12,491 nucleotides of DNA, from contig DNMS01000188.1 of assembly GCA_003488105.1 (NCBI GenBank), positions 12,291 through 24,781 on the forward strand, read 5' to 3'. The translations under genes and the position numbers were made by a program. The DNA is from Rhodospirillaceae bacterium (GTDB lineage: Bacteria; Pseudomonadota; Alphaproteobacteria; Rhodospirillales_A; Casp-alpha2). Shown piece after piece: positions 1 through 7,743 of this stretch (the first letter of the stretch is position 1; the number at the start of each line of letters is the position of its first letter). The notes under the pieces were generated by a model, which had not been told where the DNA came from, made no database searches, and saw only the letters and a list, made by a program, of their open reading frames with translations.

Positions 1-176
1 GGCCTCCAGCCAGTCCCCATTCATCCAATCGGGCACAAGGTCTTCGCCGATCAAACGCCGGGATGCTGGCGCGGGCGGCGCGGTTCATTCTACCCGGCGA
101 GATGCAGGGCGCGGCCCGGCGTTTGATCGGCGAAGACCTTGTGCCCGATTGGATGAATGGGGACTGGCTGGAGGCC
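1..176. repeat. Perfect 62-bp inverted repeat at the window edge (probable fold-back artefact)
   Basis: Bases 1-62 are the exact reverse complement of 115-176, with a 52-base spacer (63-114). Pairing stops at 63/114. The right arm lies inside good AsnB-like coding sequence (the LIGEDLVPDWMNGDW region), so the left arm is an antisense copy of coding DNA and its translation has no meaning. A repeat that starts at base 1 and copies adjacent coding sequence is typical of a chimeric or snap-back read at a contig end. A genuine genomic inverted duplication that truncated the gene is the alternative. The repeat is seen directly; its cause is inferred. Confidence 0.93.
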
Positions 177-698
177 CGGGGCGTTTCCGCCCGGGCCCCG
201 CAACAGCCCCGCAGGGCGCGCGTGCTGATGGGTGAATTGGCGGAAAGCCTGTCGAGCCGCGTCCTGCCGGCGCTGCTGCGTTATCAGGATCGCAATTCCA
301 TGTCCTACGCCGTCGAAAGCCGAGTGCCGTTCCTCAATAAAGAAATCGTCGATTTCGTCTATAGCCTGCCCGAAGAATTCCTCGTCTCCGACCGGGGCGA
401 GACCAAATCCGTGTTCCGCGCCGCGATGCGCGGGCTCGTGCCCGACCCGATCCTCGATCGGCGGGACAAGACCGGTTTCATCACCCCGCAGGACGAATGG
501 CTGCGCGAAGCCGGCGGTTGGCTGCAATCCCTGATTGGCGGCGACGGGGCCCGCGCCGTGCCGGCCATCAACCATGCGGTCCTGAGCCGTCAGATCGACA
601 GGCTGGTCGCCGATGGCGGGGCCATGCCGCAACATGTTTGGCGGGCGGCAAATTTGATCCGCTGGGCCGAAATCAACCACGTCTCCTTTGCCGCGTGA
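63..698 (+). CDS. AsnB-like glutamine-dependent amidotransferase, C-terminal part (5' partial)
   Basis: This is the C-terminal end of an asparagine-synthetase-type ATP-dependent amidotransferase; full-length members are about 600 residues and only some 210 are here. The family signature RYQDRNSMSYAVESRVPFL is present, followed by the conserved C-terminal block DKTGFITPQDEWL. The N-terminal glutaminase domain and the ATP-binding SGGxDS loop are missing. The ATG at 63 is only the first base beyond the fold-back repeat, so it is not a credible start; the true gene should continue to the left. In polysaccharide clusters such proteins often amidate a uronic acid (WbpS of P. aeruginosa O6, Bordetella WbmE type) rather than make asparagine. 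That role suits the uronic-acid pathway downstream but is inferred. The stop lies 4 bases before the next start. Confidence 0.85.
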   Translation: MLARAARFILPGEMQGAARRLIGEDLVPDWMNGDWLEARGVSARAPQQPRRARVLMGELAESLSSRVLPALLRYQDRNSMSYAVESRVPFLNKEIVDFVYSLPEEFLVSDRGETKSVFRAAMRGLVPDPILDRRDKTGFITPQDEWLREAGGWLQSLIGGDGARAVPAINHAVLSRQIDRLVADGGAMPQHVWRAANLIRWAEINHVSFAA

Positions 699-702
699 CG
701 CG

Positions 703-1539
703 ATGACCGATTCCCCCAACCTGCCCCTGAAAATCGGCGCGCTGCTTCGCGAACGGGGAACCCTGCACCTCGATCAACAAGGCAGCGCAGAATGGCGGCG
801 CATCACCGAAGCGTCGTTGGAGGAATACCGCGATCACCATCAGGCCGGGGATTACCCCCCCGCGATCCTGGAAACCATGTCGATGTTCGAAGGGTTCATC
901 GCCAAATGGGCTGGAATTTGGGGAGAGCGCAGCATGATCGACTTGGGCTGCGGGATCGGCACCGCCCTGCCGCCCTATGCCCGCAACATCGCGATGACCA
1001 TCGGCTACGCGGGCCTCGACCCCCTGAACGAAAACCCGAACCGGGATTACGCCTTCATCTGCGGGCGCCTGGAAGATTTGGCCGAACAGCCAAAAGACGA
1101 AAATTTCGGCCTGGCAGTGTTTGCGACCTCGCTGGATCACTTCGAGGATGCCAAGGCCGCCTTGGCCCTGGCCGCGCAACTCACCGGCCGAGGCCGCGTA
1201 ATCATCTGGAGCGGTTTGCATGATTCGCCCCTGATCGCGCGTTCCGAACTGTCCACACGGATAATCGATCTGTGCCAAAAGCATCGCAACGCCTTGACCC
1301 GGACTTTGGCCTTCTGGCTGTACGGCGCCCTCACCTGGCCGCGCGTCGCCTGGCACCTGACGCGCCGGGAACGAAAGCTCGCAGCGGGAAAACCGCTGGA
1401 CAGCCTGCATTTTCATTATTTCACGGAAAATCGGCTGAAAGCCTTGCTGGAAGACATCGGCACGGTGCATGAATTCACCCAATGCCCCGGCCTGAACGCC
1501 GTGTTCGCCGCTGTGACCATCACCCCAGAGACGAAATGA
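703..1539 (+). CDS. Class I SAM-dependent methyltransferase
   Basis: A 278-residue methyltransferase with a Rossmann-type SAM domain in its middle. Motif I is DLGCGIG at about residues 80-86, the acidic ribose-binding residue is probably D106 in GLDP, and the segment around 143-149 (SLDHFED) fits the motif IV region. The end ([18 protein letters not shown], about 236-253) resembles the usual terminal helix and strand of small-molecule methyltransferases. The N-terminal 75 residues are family-specific and not recognised. The ATG at 703 was chosen over an in-frame TTG at 688, which would overlap the upstream gene; there is no clear Shine-Dalgarno, so coupling to the 4-base-distant stop is likely. 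Position in a sugar locus suggests methylation of a sugar or sugar intermediate, but the acceptor cannot be read from sequence. Confidence 0.85.
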   Translation: MTDSPNLPLKIGALLRERGTLHLDQQGSAEWRRITEASLEEYRDHHQAGDYPPAILETMSMFEGFIAKWAGIWGERSMIDLGCGIGTALPPYARNIAMTIGYAGLDPLNENPNRDYAFICGRLEDLAEQPKDENFGLAVFATSLDHFEDAKAALALAAQLTGRGRVIIWSGLHDSPLIARSELSTRIIDLCQKHRNALTRTLAFWLYGALTWPRVAWHLTRRERKLAAGKPLDSLHFHYFTENRLKALLEDIGTVHEFTQCPGLNAVFAAVTITPETK

Positions 1540-1549
1540 CCCATCCCGC

Positions 1550-3124
1550 ATGACAGCTTCCAAAACACCCACGACACCCAAAGTCGCCGTCATCGGCTGC
1601 GGCCATTGGGGCAAGAACCATGTGCGCAATTTCCATGCGCTGGGGGCGTTGGCCGCCGTGGCCGACGCCAACCCAGATTTGGCCGCCTCGATGTCGGAAA
1701 CCTACGATGTTCCGGTCAAGGACTATGCCGCCATCCTGGCCGATCCCGCCATTTCGGGTGTCGTCATCGCCGCCCCGGCCGAGGCCCATGCCGCCCTTGC
1801 CATCCAGGCCCTGAAGGCCGGCAAGCATGTGTTCGTGGAAAAGCCCCTGGCGCTGACCGTCGCCGAGGCCGAGGGCGTGCTGGCCGCCGCCGAGGCGGCC
1901 GGCCGCATCCTCATGGTCGGCCATCTGCTGCAGTACCATCCGGCCTTCATCAAGCTGACCGAAATGGTCCGCGCGGGGGAATTGGGCCAACTGCAATACC
2001 TCTATTCCAACCGCCTGAACCTGGGCAAGATCCGGCGCGAGGAAAACGCGCTGTGGTCCTTCGCGCCGCACGACATTTCCATGATCCTGGCCCTGGTCGG
2101 CGACGCGCCGACGGCCGTGCGCGCCGAGGGCGGCAGCTACCTGCACGACGTCATCGCCGACGTCACGACCACGCATCTGACCTTCCCCGGCGGTGTGCAG
2201 GCCCATGTCTTCGTATCCTGGCTGCATCCCTTTAAGGAACAGAAACTGGTCGTGGTCGGCGACAAGGCCATGGCCGTGTTCAACGACGGCGAACCGTGGG
2301 AACGCAAACTGCTGCTTTATCCTCACCGCATCGATTGGCGTGACGGCGTGCCGACGCCGGAAAAGGCCGAAGCCATGCCCGTCGCCCTGGACGAGGGCGA
2401 ACCCTTGGCGATGGAGTGCGGCCATTTCCTGGACTGCGTCGCGACGGGCGCAACACCCCGCACGGACGGCGCCGAGGGCATGCGGGTATTGAGCGTATTG
2501 GAACGGGCGGAGACGGACATGAGTGCGACACGCGATGCGATCGGCACGGGCCGGTTTCCCGGCGCCAAGGTTCACCAGACGGCGGTCGTCGACGACGGCG
2601 TGACCATCGGCAGCGGCACCAGGATCTGGCATTTCTCGCACGTCTTGCCGGGAACCAAAATCGGCACCGGCGTGGTGGTCGGACAGAACGCCTCGATCGG
2701 GCCGGACGTGACCATCGGCGACAACTGCAAGATCCAGAACAACGTCAGCGTCTACAAGGGCGTGACCCTGGGGCGGGGCGTGTTCTGCGGGCCAAGCTGC
2801 GTGTTCACCAACGTCCTGACGCCACGCGCCGAGGTCGACCGCAAGGACGATTTCCGGGAAACCCCGGTCGGCGAGGGGGCGACCATCGGCGCCAACGCGA
2901 CCATCGTCTGCGGTCATGCGCTCGGCGATTACTGCATGATCGCGGCAGGTGCGGTCGTGACCTCCGACGTTCCGGCCCACGCCCTGATGGCCGGCGTTCC
3001 GGCCCGACGCATCGGCTGGGTCAGTCATGCGGGCGAGCGTTTGGGCGACGATCTGGTCTGTCCGCGCGAAGGCCGTAAATATAAAGTCACCGATACCGGC
3101 ACATTGAAAGAAATCACCTCATGA
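1550..3124 (+). CDS. Fused UDP-GlcNAcA 3-dehydrogenase / UDP-GlcNAc3NA N-acetyltransferase (WbpB-WbpD type)
   Basis: A 524-residue two-domain enzyme. Residues 1 to about 325 form a Gfo/Idh/MocA oxidoreductase: nucleotide-binding GCGHWGKNH (16-24), the EKP motif with catalytic-type K98, and FAPHDISM with H174. This half matches WbpB/WlbA, which oxidises C3 of UDP-GlcNAcA. Residues about 337-495 are a left-handed beta-helix acetyltransferase with hexapeptide repeats ([28 protein letters not shown]) and the block [20 protein letters not shown] near 397-416, matching WbpD/WlbB, which acetylates the 3-amino group. In P. aeruginosa and Bordetella these are separate proteins; here the reading frame runs through without stop or shift. 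The aminotransferase acting between the two steps is encoded next, overlapping by 4 bases (ATGA). The start ATG follows the previous stop by 10 bases. A short tail (about 496-524) is not assigned. Confidence 0.92.
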   Translation: MTASKTPTTPKVAVIGCGHWGKNHVRNFHALGALAAVADANPDLAASMSETYDVPVKDYAAILADPAISGVVIAAPAEAHAALAIQALKAGKHVFVEKPLALTVAEAEGVLAAAEAAGRILMVGHLLQYHPAFIKLTEMVRAGELGQLQYLYSNRLNLGKIRREENALWSFAPHDISMILALVGDAPTAVRAEGGSYLHDVIADVTTTHLTFPGGVQAHVFVSWLHPFKEQKLVVVGDKAMAVFNDGEPWERKLLLYPHRIDWRDGVPTPEKAEAMPVALDEGEPLAMECGHFLDCVATGATPRTDGAEGMRVLSVLERAETDMSATRDAIGTGRFPGAKVHQTAVVDDGVTIGSGTRIWHFSHVLPGTKIGTGVVVGQNASIGPDVTIGDNCKIQNNVSVYKGVTLGRGVFCGPSCVFTNVLTPRAEVDRKDDFRETPVGEGATIGANATIVCGHALGDYCMIAAGAVVTSDVPAHALMAGVPARRIGWVSHAGERLGDDLVCPREGRKYKVTDTGTLKEITS

Positions 3125-4251
3125 GCGCCTCTCCCATCGCCTTCATCGACCTTCAGGCCCAGCGCGCGCGCCTCGGCGACGCGGTGGACCGGGCCATCGC
3201 CAAGGTTCTCGACCACGGCCGCTTCATCATGGGGCCCGAGGTCGCGGAACTGGAAAAACGTCTGGCCGACATGGGCGGCGCCGCCCATTGCGTCAGTTGT
3301 TCCAGCGGCACGGACTCGCTTCTGCTCGTGCTCATGGCCTGGGGCATCGGGCCCGGCGACGCGGTCATCGTGCCGGCCATGACCTTCGCCTCGACCGCCG
3401 AAGTGGTGGCGCTGACCGGTGCCACGCCGGTGTTCTGCGACGTCCTGCCCGACACCTTCAACATGGACCCGGCAAGCGTCGAAAGCGCCATCACCACGGC
3501 CAAGGACGCGGGCCTGAACCTGAAGGCGATCATCCCCGTCGATCTGTTCGGCCAGCCCGCCGACTATCCGGCGATCCAGAAGATCGCCGACGCCCACGGC
3601 CTGAAGGTGATGGCGGATTCCGCGCAAAGCTACGGCGGGGCTCTGAACGGAAAGCCGGTCGGGTCCTGGGGCGACGCGACATCCGTCAGCTTTTTCCCGG
3701 CCAAGCCCTTGGGCTGTTACGGCGACGGCGGGGCGGTGCTGACCGACGACGCCGACCTGGCGGCCCGCATGCGGAGCCTGCGCGTGCATGGCCAGGGCAC
3801 CAACAAATACGACAACGTGGCGGTCGGCCTGAACGCGCGCTTGGACACCATCCAGGCGGCCGTGCTGCTGGCCAAGCTCGACATTTTCGCGGACGAGATC
3901 GAAAAGCGCCAAGCCGTCGCCGCCCGCTATGCCGAGGGCCTTGCCGGCATCGCCACGCCGCCCGCCGTGATCGACGGCGCGGTCAGCGCCTGGGCCCAGT
4001 ACACGATCCGCGTTGCCGACCGCGACGCCGTCGCCGCGACGCTGAAGGACCAGGGCGTGCCGACAGCGGTCTATTACCCGGTGGCCCTATCGGATCAGCC
4101 CGCCTATGCCCATTATCCCCGCGCCGGAAACGGCACGCCGGTATCGCAGGCCCTGGCCCATGACGTGCTGAGCCTGCCCATGCATCCCTATCTGGACGCC
4201 GCGACCCAGGACCGCATCCTGACCGCGTTGAAAGAAGCAGTCGGCGCGTGA
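3121..4251 (+). CDS. wbpE: PLP-dependent sugar aminotransferase (WbpE/WlbC type)
   Basis: A full-length (376 residues) member of the DegT/DnrJ/EryC1/StrS aminotransferase family. Visible features are SCSSGTDSL (59-67) for phosphate binding, DSAQSYGG (166-173) with D166 and Q169 contacting the cofactor, and [15 protein letters not shown] (190-204) with K195 as the PLP lysine. Close relatives with this pattern are WbpE/WlbC, which transfer an amino group from glutamate to C3 of UDP-3-keto-GlcNAcA, giving UDP-GlcNAc(3NH2)A. Its place between the fused oxidoreductase/acetyltransferase and the WbpI-type epimerase supports that substrate. Both ends overlap neighbours by 4 bases (ATGA and GTGA), indicating translational coupling. 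Family membership is clear; the exact substrate rests on context. Confidence 0.92.
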   Translation: MSASPIAFIDLQAQRARLGDAVDRAIAKVLDHGRFIMGPEVAELEKRLADMGGAAHCVSCSSGTDSLLLVLMAWGIGPGDAVIVPAMTFASTAEVVALTGATPVFCDVLPDTFNMDPASVESAITTAKDAGLNLKAIIPVDLFGQPADYPAIQKIADAHGLKVMADSAQSYGGALNGKPVGSWGDATSVSFFPAKPLGCYGDGGAVLTDDADLAARMRSLRVHGQGTNKYDNVAVGLNARLDTIQAAVLLAKLDIFADEIEKRQAVAARYAEGLAGIATPPAVIDGAVSAWAQYTIRVADRDAVAATLKDQGVPTAVYYPVALSDQPAYAHYPRAGNGTPVSQALAHDVLSLPMHPYLDAATQDRILTALKEAVGA

Positions 4252-5300
4252 CCCGCATCGCAACCGTCGTCGGGGCGCGCCCCCAGTTCATCAAGGCCGG
4301 ACCTGTGTCGCGCGCCTTCCGGGACGCGGGCATCGAGGAAACCCTGATCCACACGGGTCAGCATTTCGACGACGGCATGTCCGACGTGTTCTTCCGTGAG
4401 CTTGGCCTGTCGACGCCCGATCACAACCTGGGCATCAGCGGCGGCGGCCACGGCGATATGACCGGGCGCATGCTGATCGCGCTGGAACCTGTTCTGACCG
4501 CCGACCGGCCCGACGGACTTCTTATTTACGGCGACACCAATTCGACCCTGGCCGCCGCATTGGTCGCGGCGAAGTTGGACATTCCCGTGTTCCATGTCGA
4601 GGCTGGCCTGCGGTCGTTCCGCCGCACCCAGCCGGAAGAAATCAACCGCCGCGTCGCCGATCATCTGGCGGCGCTGCTGTTCTGCCCGACGCCGCAGGCG
4701 GTCTCTCATTTGGCCAAGGAAGGTATTTCCGCCGGCGTCATGCTGGTCGGCGACGTGATGTTCGACGCCGCCCTCGCCGCCGCCGAACGACCGGAAGGTT
4801 CGGACGTCGTCCAGCGCCTCGGCCTGACCCCCGGCCAGTACGAAGTCGCGACCGTGCACCGGGCCGAGAACACGGACGACGATACGCAGTTGGCCAAGGT
4901 TATCGAATTCCTCAAGGCGCGGCCGGGCACGGTCGTCCTGCCGCTACATCCCCGGACCAAGGCGGCCCTCCAGCGGGCCGGCCTGACCCTCGACGGCATC
5001 ACCGTGACGGCGCCGCTCGGCTACCTCGAGATGACGCATCTGGTGAAGGCGAGTGCGGGCGTGCTGACCGATTCCGGCGGCCTGCAGAAGGAAGCCTATT
5101 TCCACCGCGTGCCCTGCATCACCCTGCGCGACGAAACGGAATGGACCGAGACCGTCGACGCCGGATGGAACCGCCTGTGGCAATCGCCGGAGACGGACAC
5201 ACCGCGCCGCGACATCGACGCCTACGGCGACGGCAACGCGGCGCAGCGCATCGCCCAGGCAATCACCGCCTATCTGGCCAAGGACGGTGGCACGGCGTGA
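4248..5300 (+). CDS. wbpI: UDP-GlcNAc3NAcA 2-epimerase, non-hydrolysing (WbpI/WlbD type)
   Basis: A 350-residue member of the WecB/WbpI family, which inverts C2 of UDP-activated N-acetylated sugars in the cytoplasm. Conserved blocks in order: GARPQFIK (9-16), GDTNST (95-100), HVEAGLRS (116-123), PEEINRR (129-135), HRAEN (204-208), LHPR (233-236), TDSGGLQKEA (274-283) and LRDETEWTE (293-301). GARPQFIK, rather than the GTRPEAIK usual in WecB, together with the neighbours, points to the WbpI branch that converts UDP-GlcNAc(3NAc)A to UDP-ManNAc(3NAc)A. The start is a GTG overlapping the aminotransferase stop (GTGA), and the 3' end overlaps the next gene in the same way. Plain UDP-GlcNAc 2-epimerase activity is a less likely alternative. 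Confidence 0.92.
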   Translation: MTRIATVVGARPQFIKAGPVSRAFRDAGIEETLIHTGQHFDDGMSDVFFRELGLSTPDHNLGISGGGHGDMTGRMLIALEPVLTADRPDGLLIYGDTNSTLAAALVAAKLDIPVFHVEAGLRSFRRTQPEEINRRVADHLAALLFCPTPQAVSHLAKEGISAGVMLVGDVMFDAALAAAERPEGSDVVQRLGLTPGQYEVATVHRAENTDDDTQLAKVIEFLKARPGTVVLPLHPRTKAALQRAGLTLDGITVTAPLGYLEMTHLVKASAGVLTDSGGLQKEAYFHRVPCITLRDETEWTETVDAGWNRLWQSPETDTPRRDIDAYGDGNAAQRIAQAITAYLAKDGGTA

Positions 5301-6412
5301 CCGCGCGCAAGCATCTTCTCTATCTCGCCCTGGAAGCCCCCCGCGAGGGGCAGGCCTCCTATGCCCATATCCACGAGATCGTGGGCGGGCTGCAGCGCCG
5401 GGGCTGGACCGTCGATTTGTTCGTACCGTCCTATTCCGGTCACTGGAAACGGCCCGGCCTGGCGCGGCGGATGATGGAATATCTCTGCCTGCAATGGCGG
5501 GTGATGCGGGCCTTCGAGGAAGGACAATCGGTCTACGTTCGATCCCACTTCCTGGCCTTTCCGGCGTCGCTTTGGGCGCGGCTGCGCGCTGCGCCCATCG
5601 TGCACGAAATCAACGGCCCTTATGAAGACGTCGCCATTGCCTATGCCTGGGCGCGGCCCTTGGCCGGCATCATTAAATGGATGTGGCGCAAGCAGTTCCA
5701 ATGGGCCGACCGCCTGATCACGGTAACGCCGCAGCTTGCCGACTGGGTCCGCGACCAAGGTGTGGCGACGCCGGTCGATGTGGTGCCCAACGGCGCCAAT
5801 ACGGACTTGTTCCATCCGGACGCCCCCTGTGACGTCGATCTGCCGGAACGCTACGCCGTGTTCTTCGGCGGGCTGGCCCGCTGGCAGGGCATTCCCACGC
5901 TGTTGGCCGCGAAGCAATCCCCGGCCTGGCCTTCGGGTGTCGATCTGGTGATCGTCGGCGACGGGCCCGAACGCCCGGTGGTCGAGGCGGCGGCGGCGGC
6001 GGACCCGGGCATCCGCGACCTCGGGCGTCAGCCTTACCGTGTGCTGCCGGGCATCGTCGCCAGAAGCATCTGCGGCCTGGTGCCGAAGAACAATCTGGGC
6101 GACCGCACGGGCACGGGGCTTTATCCGCTCAAGGTGTTCGAGACCCTGTCCTGCGGTGTACCGGCCGTGGTGTCCGACTTTCCGGGACAGGCCGATCTGG
6201 TGCGCGACAACGATTGCGGCCTGGCCGTGCCGGCCGAAGACCCGGATGCCCTGGCCCGCGCCGTCGCCGACCTGGCTGCGGATCCGGCAAGCGTAAAGGC
6301 CATGGGGGCCCGGGGCCGCGACGCCATCGTCGCCGCCCATTCCTGGGACATCCGCGCGGGCGCGACCCAGGACGTCCTGATGCGTCTGACGGACCGAGTT
6401 CCCGGAATTTGA
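5297..6412 (+). CDS. GT4-family glycosyltransferase
   Basis: A 371-residue retaining glycosyltransferase of the GT-B fold, probably acting at the cytoplasmic face on the lipid-linked repeat. It shows an N-terminal acceptor domain, VVPNGANTDLF (162-172), FFGGLARWQGIPTL opening the C-terminal domain (189-202), VIVGDGPE (218-225) and GLYPLKVFETLSCGVPAVVS (274-293). The usual EX7E pair is incomplete: E282 is present but residue 274 is Gly. The open frame extends upstream to 5141, inside the epimerase gene; the GTG at 5297 was chosen because it gives the standard GTGA overlap, starts right before the first beta strand (KHLLYLALEAP) and has AAGGA at 5280-5284. Its stop overlaps the flippase ATG by one base (TGATG). 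Donor and acceptor are unknown; an amino-uronic acid donor is possible from context. Confidence 0.88.
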   Translation: MTARKHLLYLALEAPREGQASYAHIHEIVGGLQRRGWTVDLFVPSYSGHWKRPGLARRMMEYLCLQWRVMRAFEEGQSVYVRSHFLAFPASLWARLRAAPIVHEINGPYEDVAIAYAWARPLAGIIKWMWRKQFQWADRLITVTPQLADWVRDQGVATPVDVVPNGANTDLFHPDAPCDVDLPERYAVFFGGLARWQGIPTLLAAKQSPAWPSGVDLVIVGDGPERPVVEAAAAADPGIRDLGRQPYRVLPGIVARSICGLVPKNNLGDRTGTGLYPLKVFETLSCGVPAVVSDFPGQADLVRDNDCGLAVPAEDPDALARAVADLAADPASVKAMGARGRDAIVAAHSWDIRAGATQDVLMRLTDRVPGI

Positions 6413-7743
6413 TGCGCCTTGCCCCGGCAATCCGCGCCTTGACGCGTGACCTTCTGTTCGTCGATGGCGCGAAAATTCTCGCCGTCAATGTGGCCGGCGC
6501 CGGCTTGGCCTTTGTGTCGCACGTGCTGTTCGCCCGTTGGCTCGGCGTCGCATCCTACGGCACTTACGTCTTCGCTCTGTCCTGGCTGAGCATCCTGTTC
6601 ATCCTCATCCAGGCGGGTATGAACCTGTCCATGGTCCGGTTCATCGCCGAGTACCGGGCGCAAGGCAACCGCGCGGCCATGACGGCAGTCGTCGGATTCT
6701 CCAACCGGGTTATCCTCACTTTGGGGGCGTTCGTCGTGGTCGTCGGTTGGGCGGCTGTTACCTGGACGCTGCCGCAAACGGCCGAGGAAATGCGCGGCAC
6801 CCTGTACGGCGCCTTGGCACTGACCGTGGTGATGGCCTTGATCCAGCAACGGGCGGCCGTATTGCAAGGTCTTGAGCGCGTGGTTCAATCGACTCTGGTG
6901 TTCGAGGTTGCCCGCCCTCTCGCTTTACTGGCGGCCGTTTTTGCCCTGGCCCAGACCATGGCGCTTGATGCGGTGGCGGTGATGGCGGTGAACCTGTGCG
7001 TCAGTCTGGGCATACTGATCGTTCTCATGGCCTATGCGCGGTCCGGCATACTGGCTGAACCGGCAGCCGAGGTTGGCCCCGTGCCGCCGTGGCGGGACTG
7101 GTTGAAGGTCAGCCTGCCTTATGTCCTTGTCACCGGCCTGACCATCCTGCTGACGCAGATGGATATCCTGATGATCGGTCATATCCTGGGCACGGAGCAG
7201 GCGGGGCTATATGCCCCCGCTGCCAAGGTCGCGCTGCTGGCGATTTTTCCGGTGGTTGCCGTGCGCGCCCGGTTCGGCCCAATGGCGGCCAAGCTGTTCG
7301 CCGAAGGCAAGACCGCCGAGCTTCAGAGCCGCATGAATGTGGCGACGCTATTGTCGATTGTGGCCTGCGCGGCGATGCTGGCGGCGATCCTGCCGGGGCG
7401 CTCCCTGATCCTCGGCTTGTTCGGCACAGACTTCCTGCCCGGCGGAGGGGTCATCGTAATCCTTGCCCTGGCATATTTTGCCTATTCCGCCATGGGGGCC
7501 GTCGAGATGTTCTTTCTGGTCGGCCCGTTTGAACGCGCGAATGCCGTGGTATCCGCACTAACGTTGGGCATCAACCTGATCCTCAACTTGATCCTTATTC
7601 CCCTCCTCGGCATCGAAGGTGCCGCCGTCGCGACGGGGGTGGCCATGGTGTTCCGCGCCGCTCTGTCGGCATTCATCGTCAACCGCCGCACGGGGATACT
7701 TCCCTGGGCGCGGCCCGCGCCACCGGACAGGATTGCGCCGTGA
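6412..7743 (+). CDS. wzx: Polysaccharide repeat-unit flippase (Wzx-like, MOP superfamily)
   Basis: A 443-residue polytopic inner-membrane protein with about 12 hydrophobic segments by eye, the usual topology for Wzx. The N-terminus (GAKILAVNVAGAGLAFVSHVLFARWLGVASYGTYVF) has the form typical of Wzx/RfbX, as does LTQMDILMIGHILGTEQAGLYAPAAK (about 247-272) in the middle. The C-terminus shows the NLILNLILIPLLGIEGAA pattern. It would move undecaprenyl-diphosphate-linked repeat units from cytoplasm to periplasm. The ATG at 6412 overlaps the previous stop by one base and has GGAA at 6404-6407; an in-frame extension to 6214 was rejected because it is very Arg/Gly/Pro-rich and lies inside the glycosyltransferase gene. 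The 3' end overlaps the polymerase candidate (GTGA). The family is clear; the transported repeat is inferred from neighbours. Confidence 0.9.
   Translation: MRLAPAIRALTRDLLFVDGAKILAVNVAGAGLAFVSHVLFARWLGVASYGTYVFALSWLSILFILIQAGMNLSMVRFIAEYRAQGNRAAMTAVVGFSNRVILTLGAFVVVVGWAAVTWTLPQTAEEMRGTLYGALALTVVMALIQQRAAVLQGLERVVQSTLVFEVARPLALLAAVFALAQTMALDAVAVMAVNLCVSLGILIVLMAYARSGILAEPAAEVGPVPPWRDWLKVSLPYVLVTGLTILLTQMDILMIGHILGTEQAGLYAPAAKVALLAIFPVVAVRARFGPMAAKLFAEGKTAELQSRMNVATLLSIVACAAMLAAILPGRSLILGLFGTDFLPGGGVIVILALAYFAYSAMGAVEMFFLVGPFERANAVVSALTLGINLILNLILIPLLGIEGAAVATGVAMVFRAALSAFIVNRRTGILPWARPAPPDRIAP

Noticed and set aside
90..719. A minus-strand open frame at the left edge
   Set aside because: It mirrors the AsnB-like gene, has no family features of its own, and its end lies in the inverted-repeat region.
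1520..3028. A 502-codon minus-strand open frame
   Set aside because: It lies opposite the fused WbpB-WbpD gene, is His/Gly/Arg-rich and has no family features; a codon-bias shadow.
5141..5296. Upstream extension of the GT4 gene at 5297
   Set aside because: The added 52 residues are Arg-rich, overlap the epimerase coding sequence and precede the normal first beta strand; GTG 5297 fits the GTGA coupling seen throughout the operon.
5984..6003. Run of GCG triplets
   Set aside because: It encodes a short Ala stretch in a helix of the GT4 protein; too short and ordinary for this base composition to be a functional repeat.
6214..6411. Upstream extension of the flippase gene
   Set aside because: The extra 66 residues are Arg/Gly/Pro-rich and out of frame over the GT4 coding region; ATG 6412 gives a normal Wzx N-terminus.
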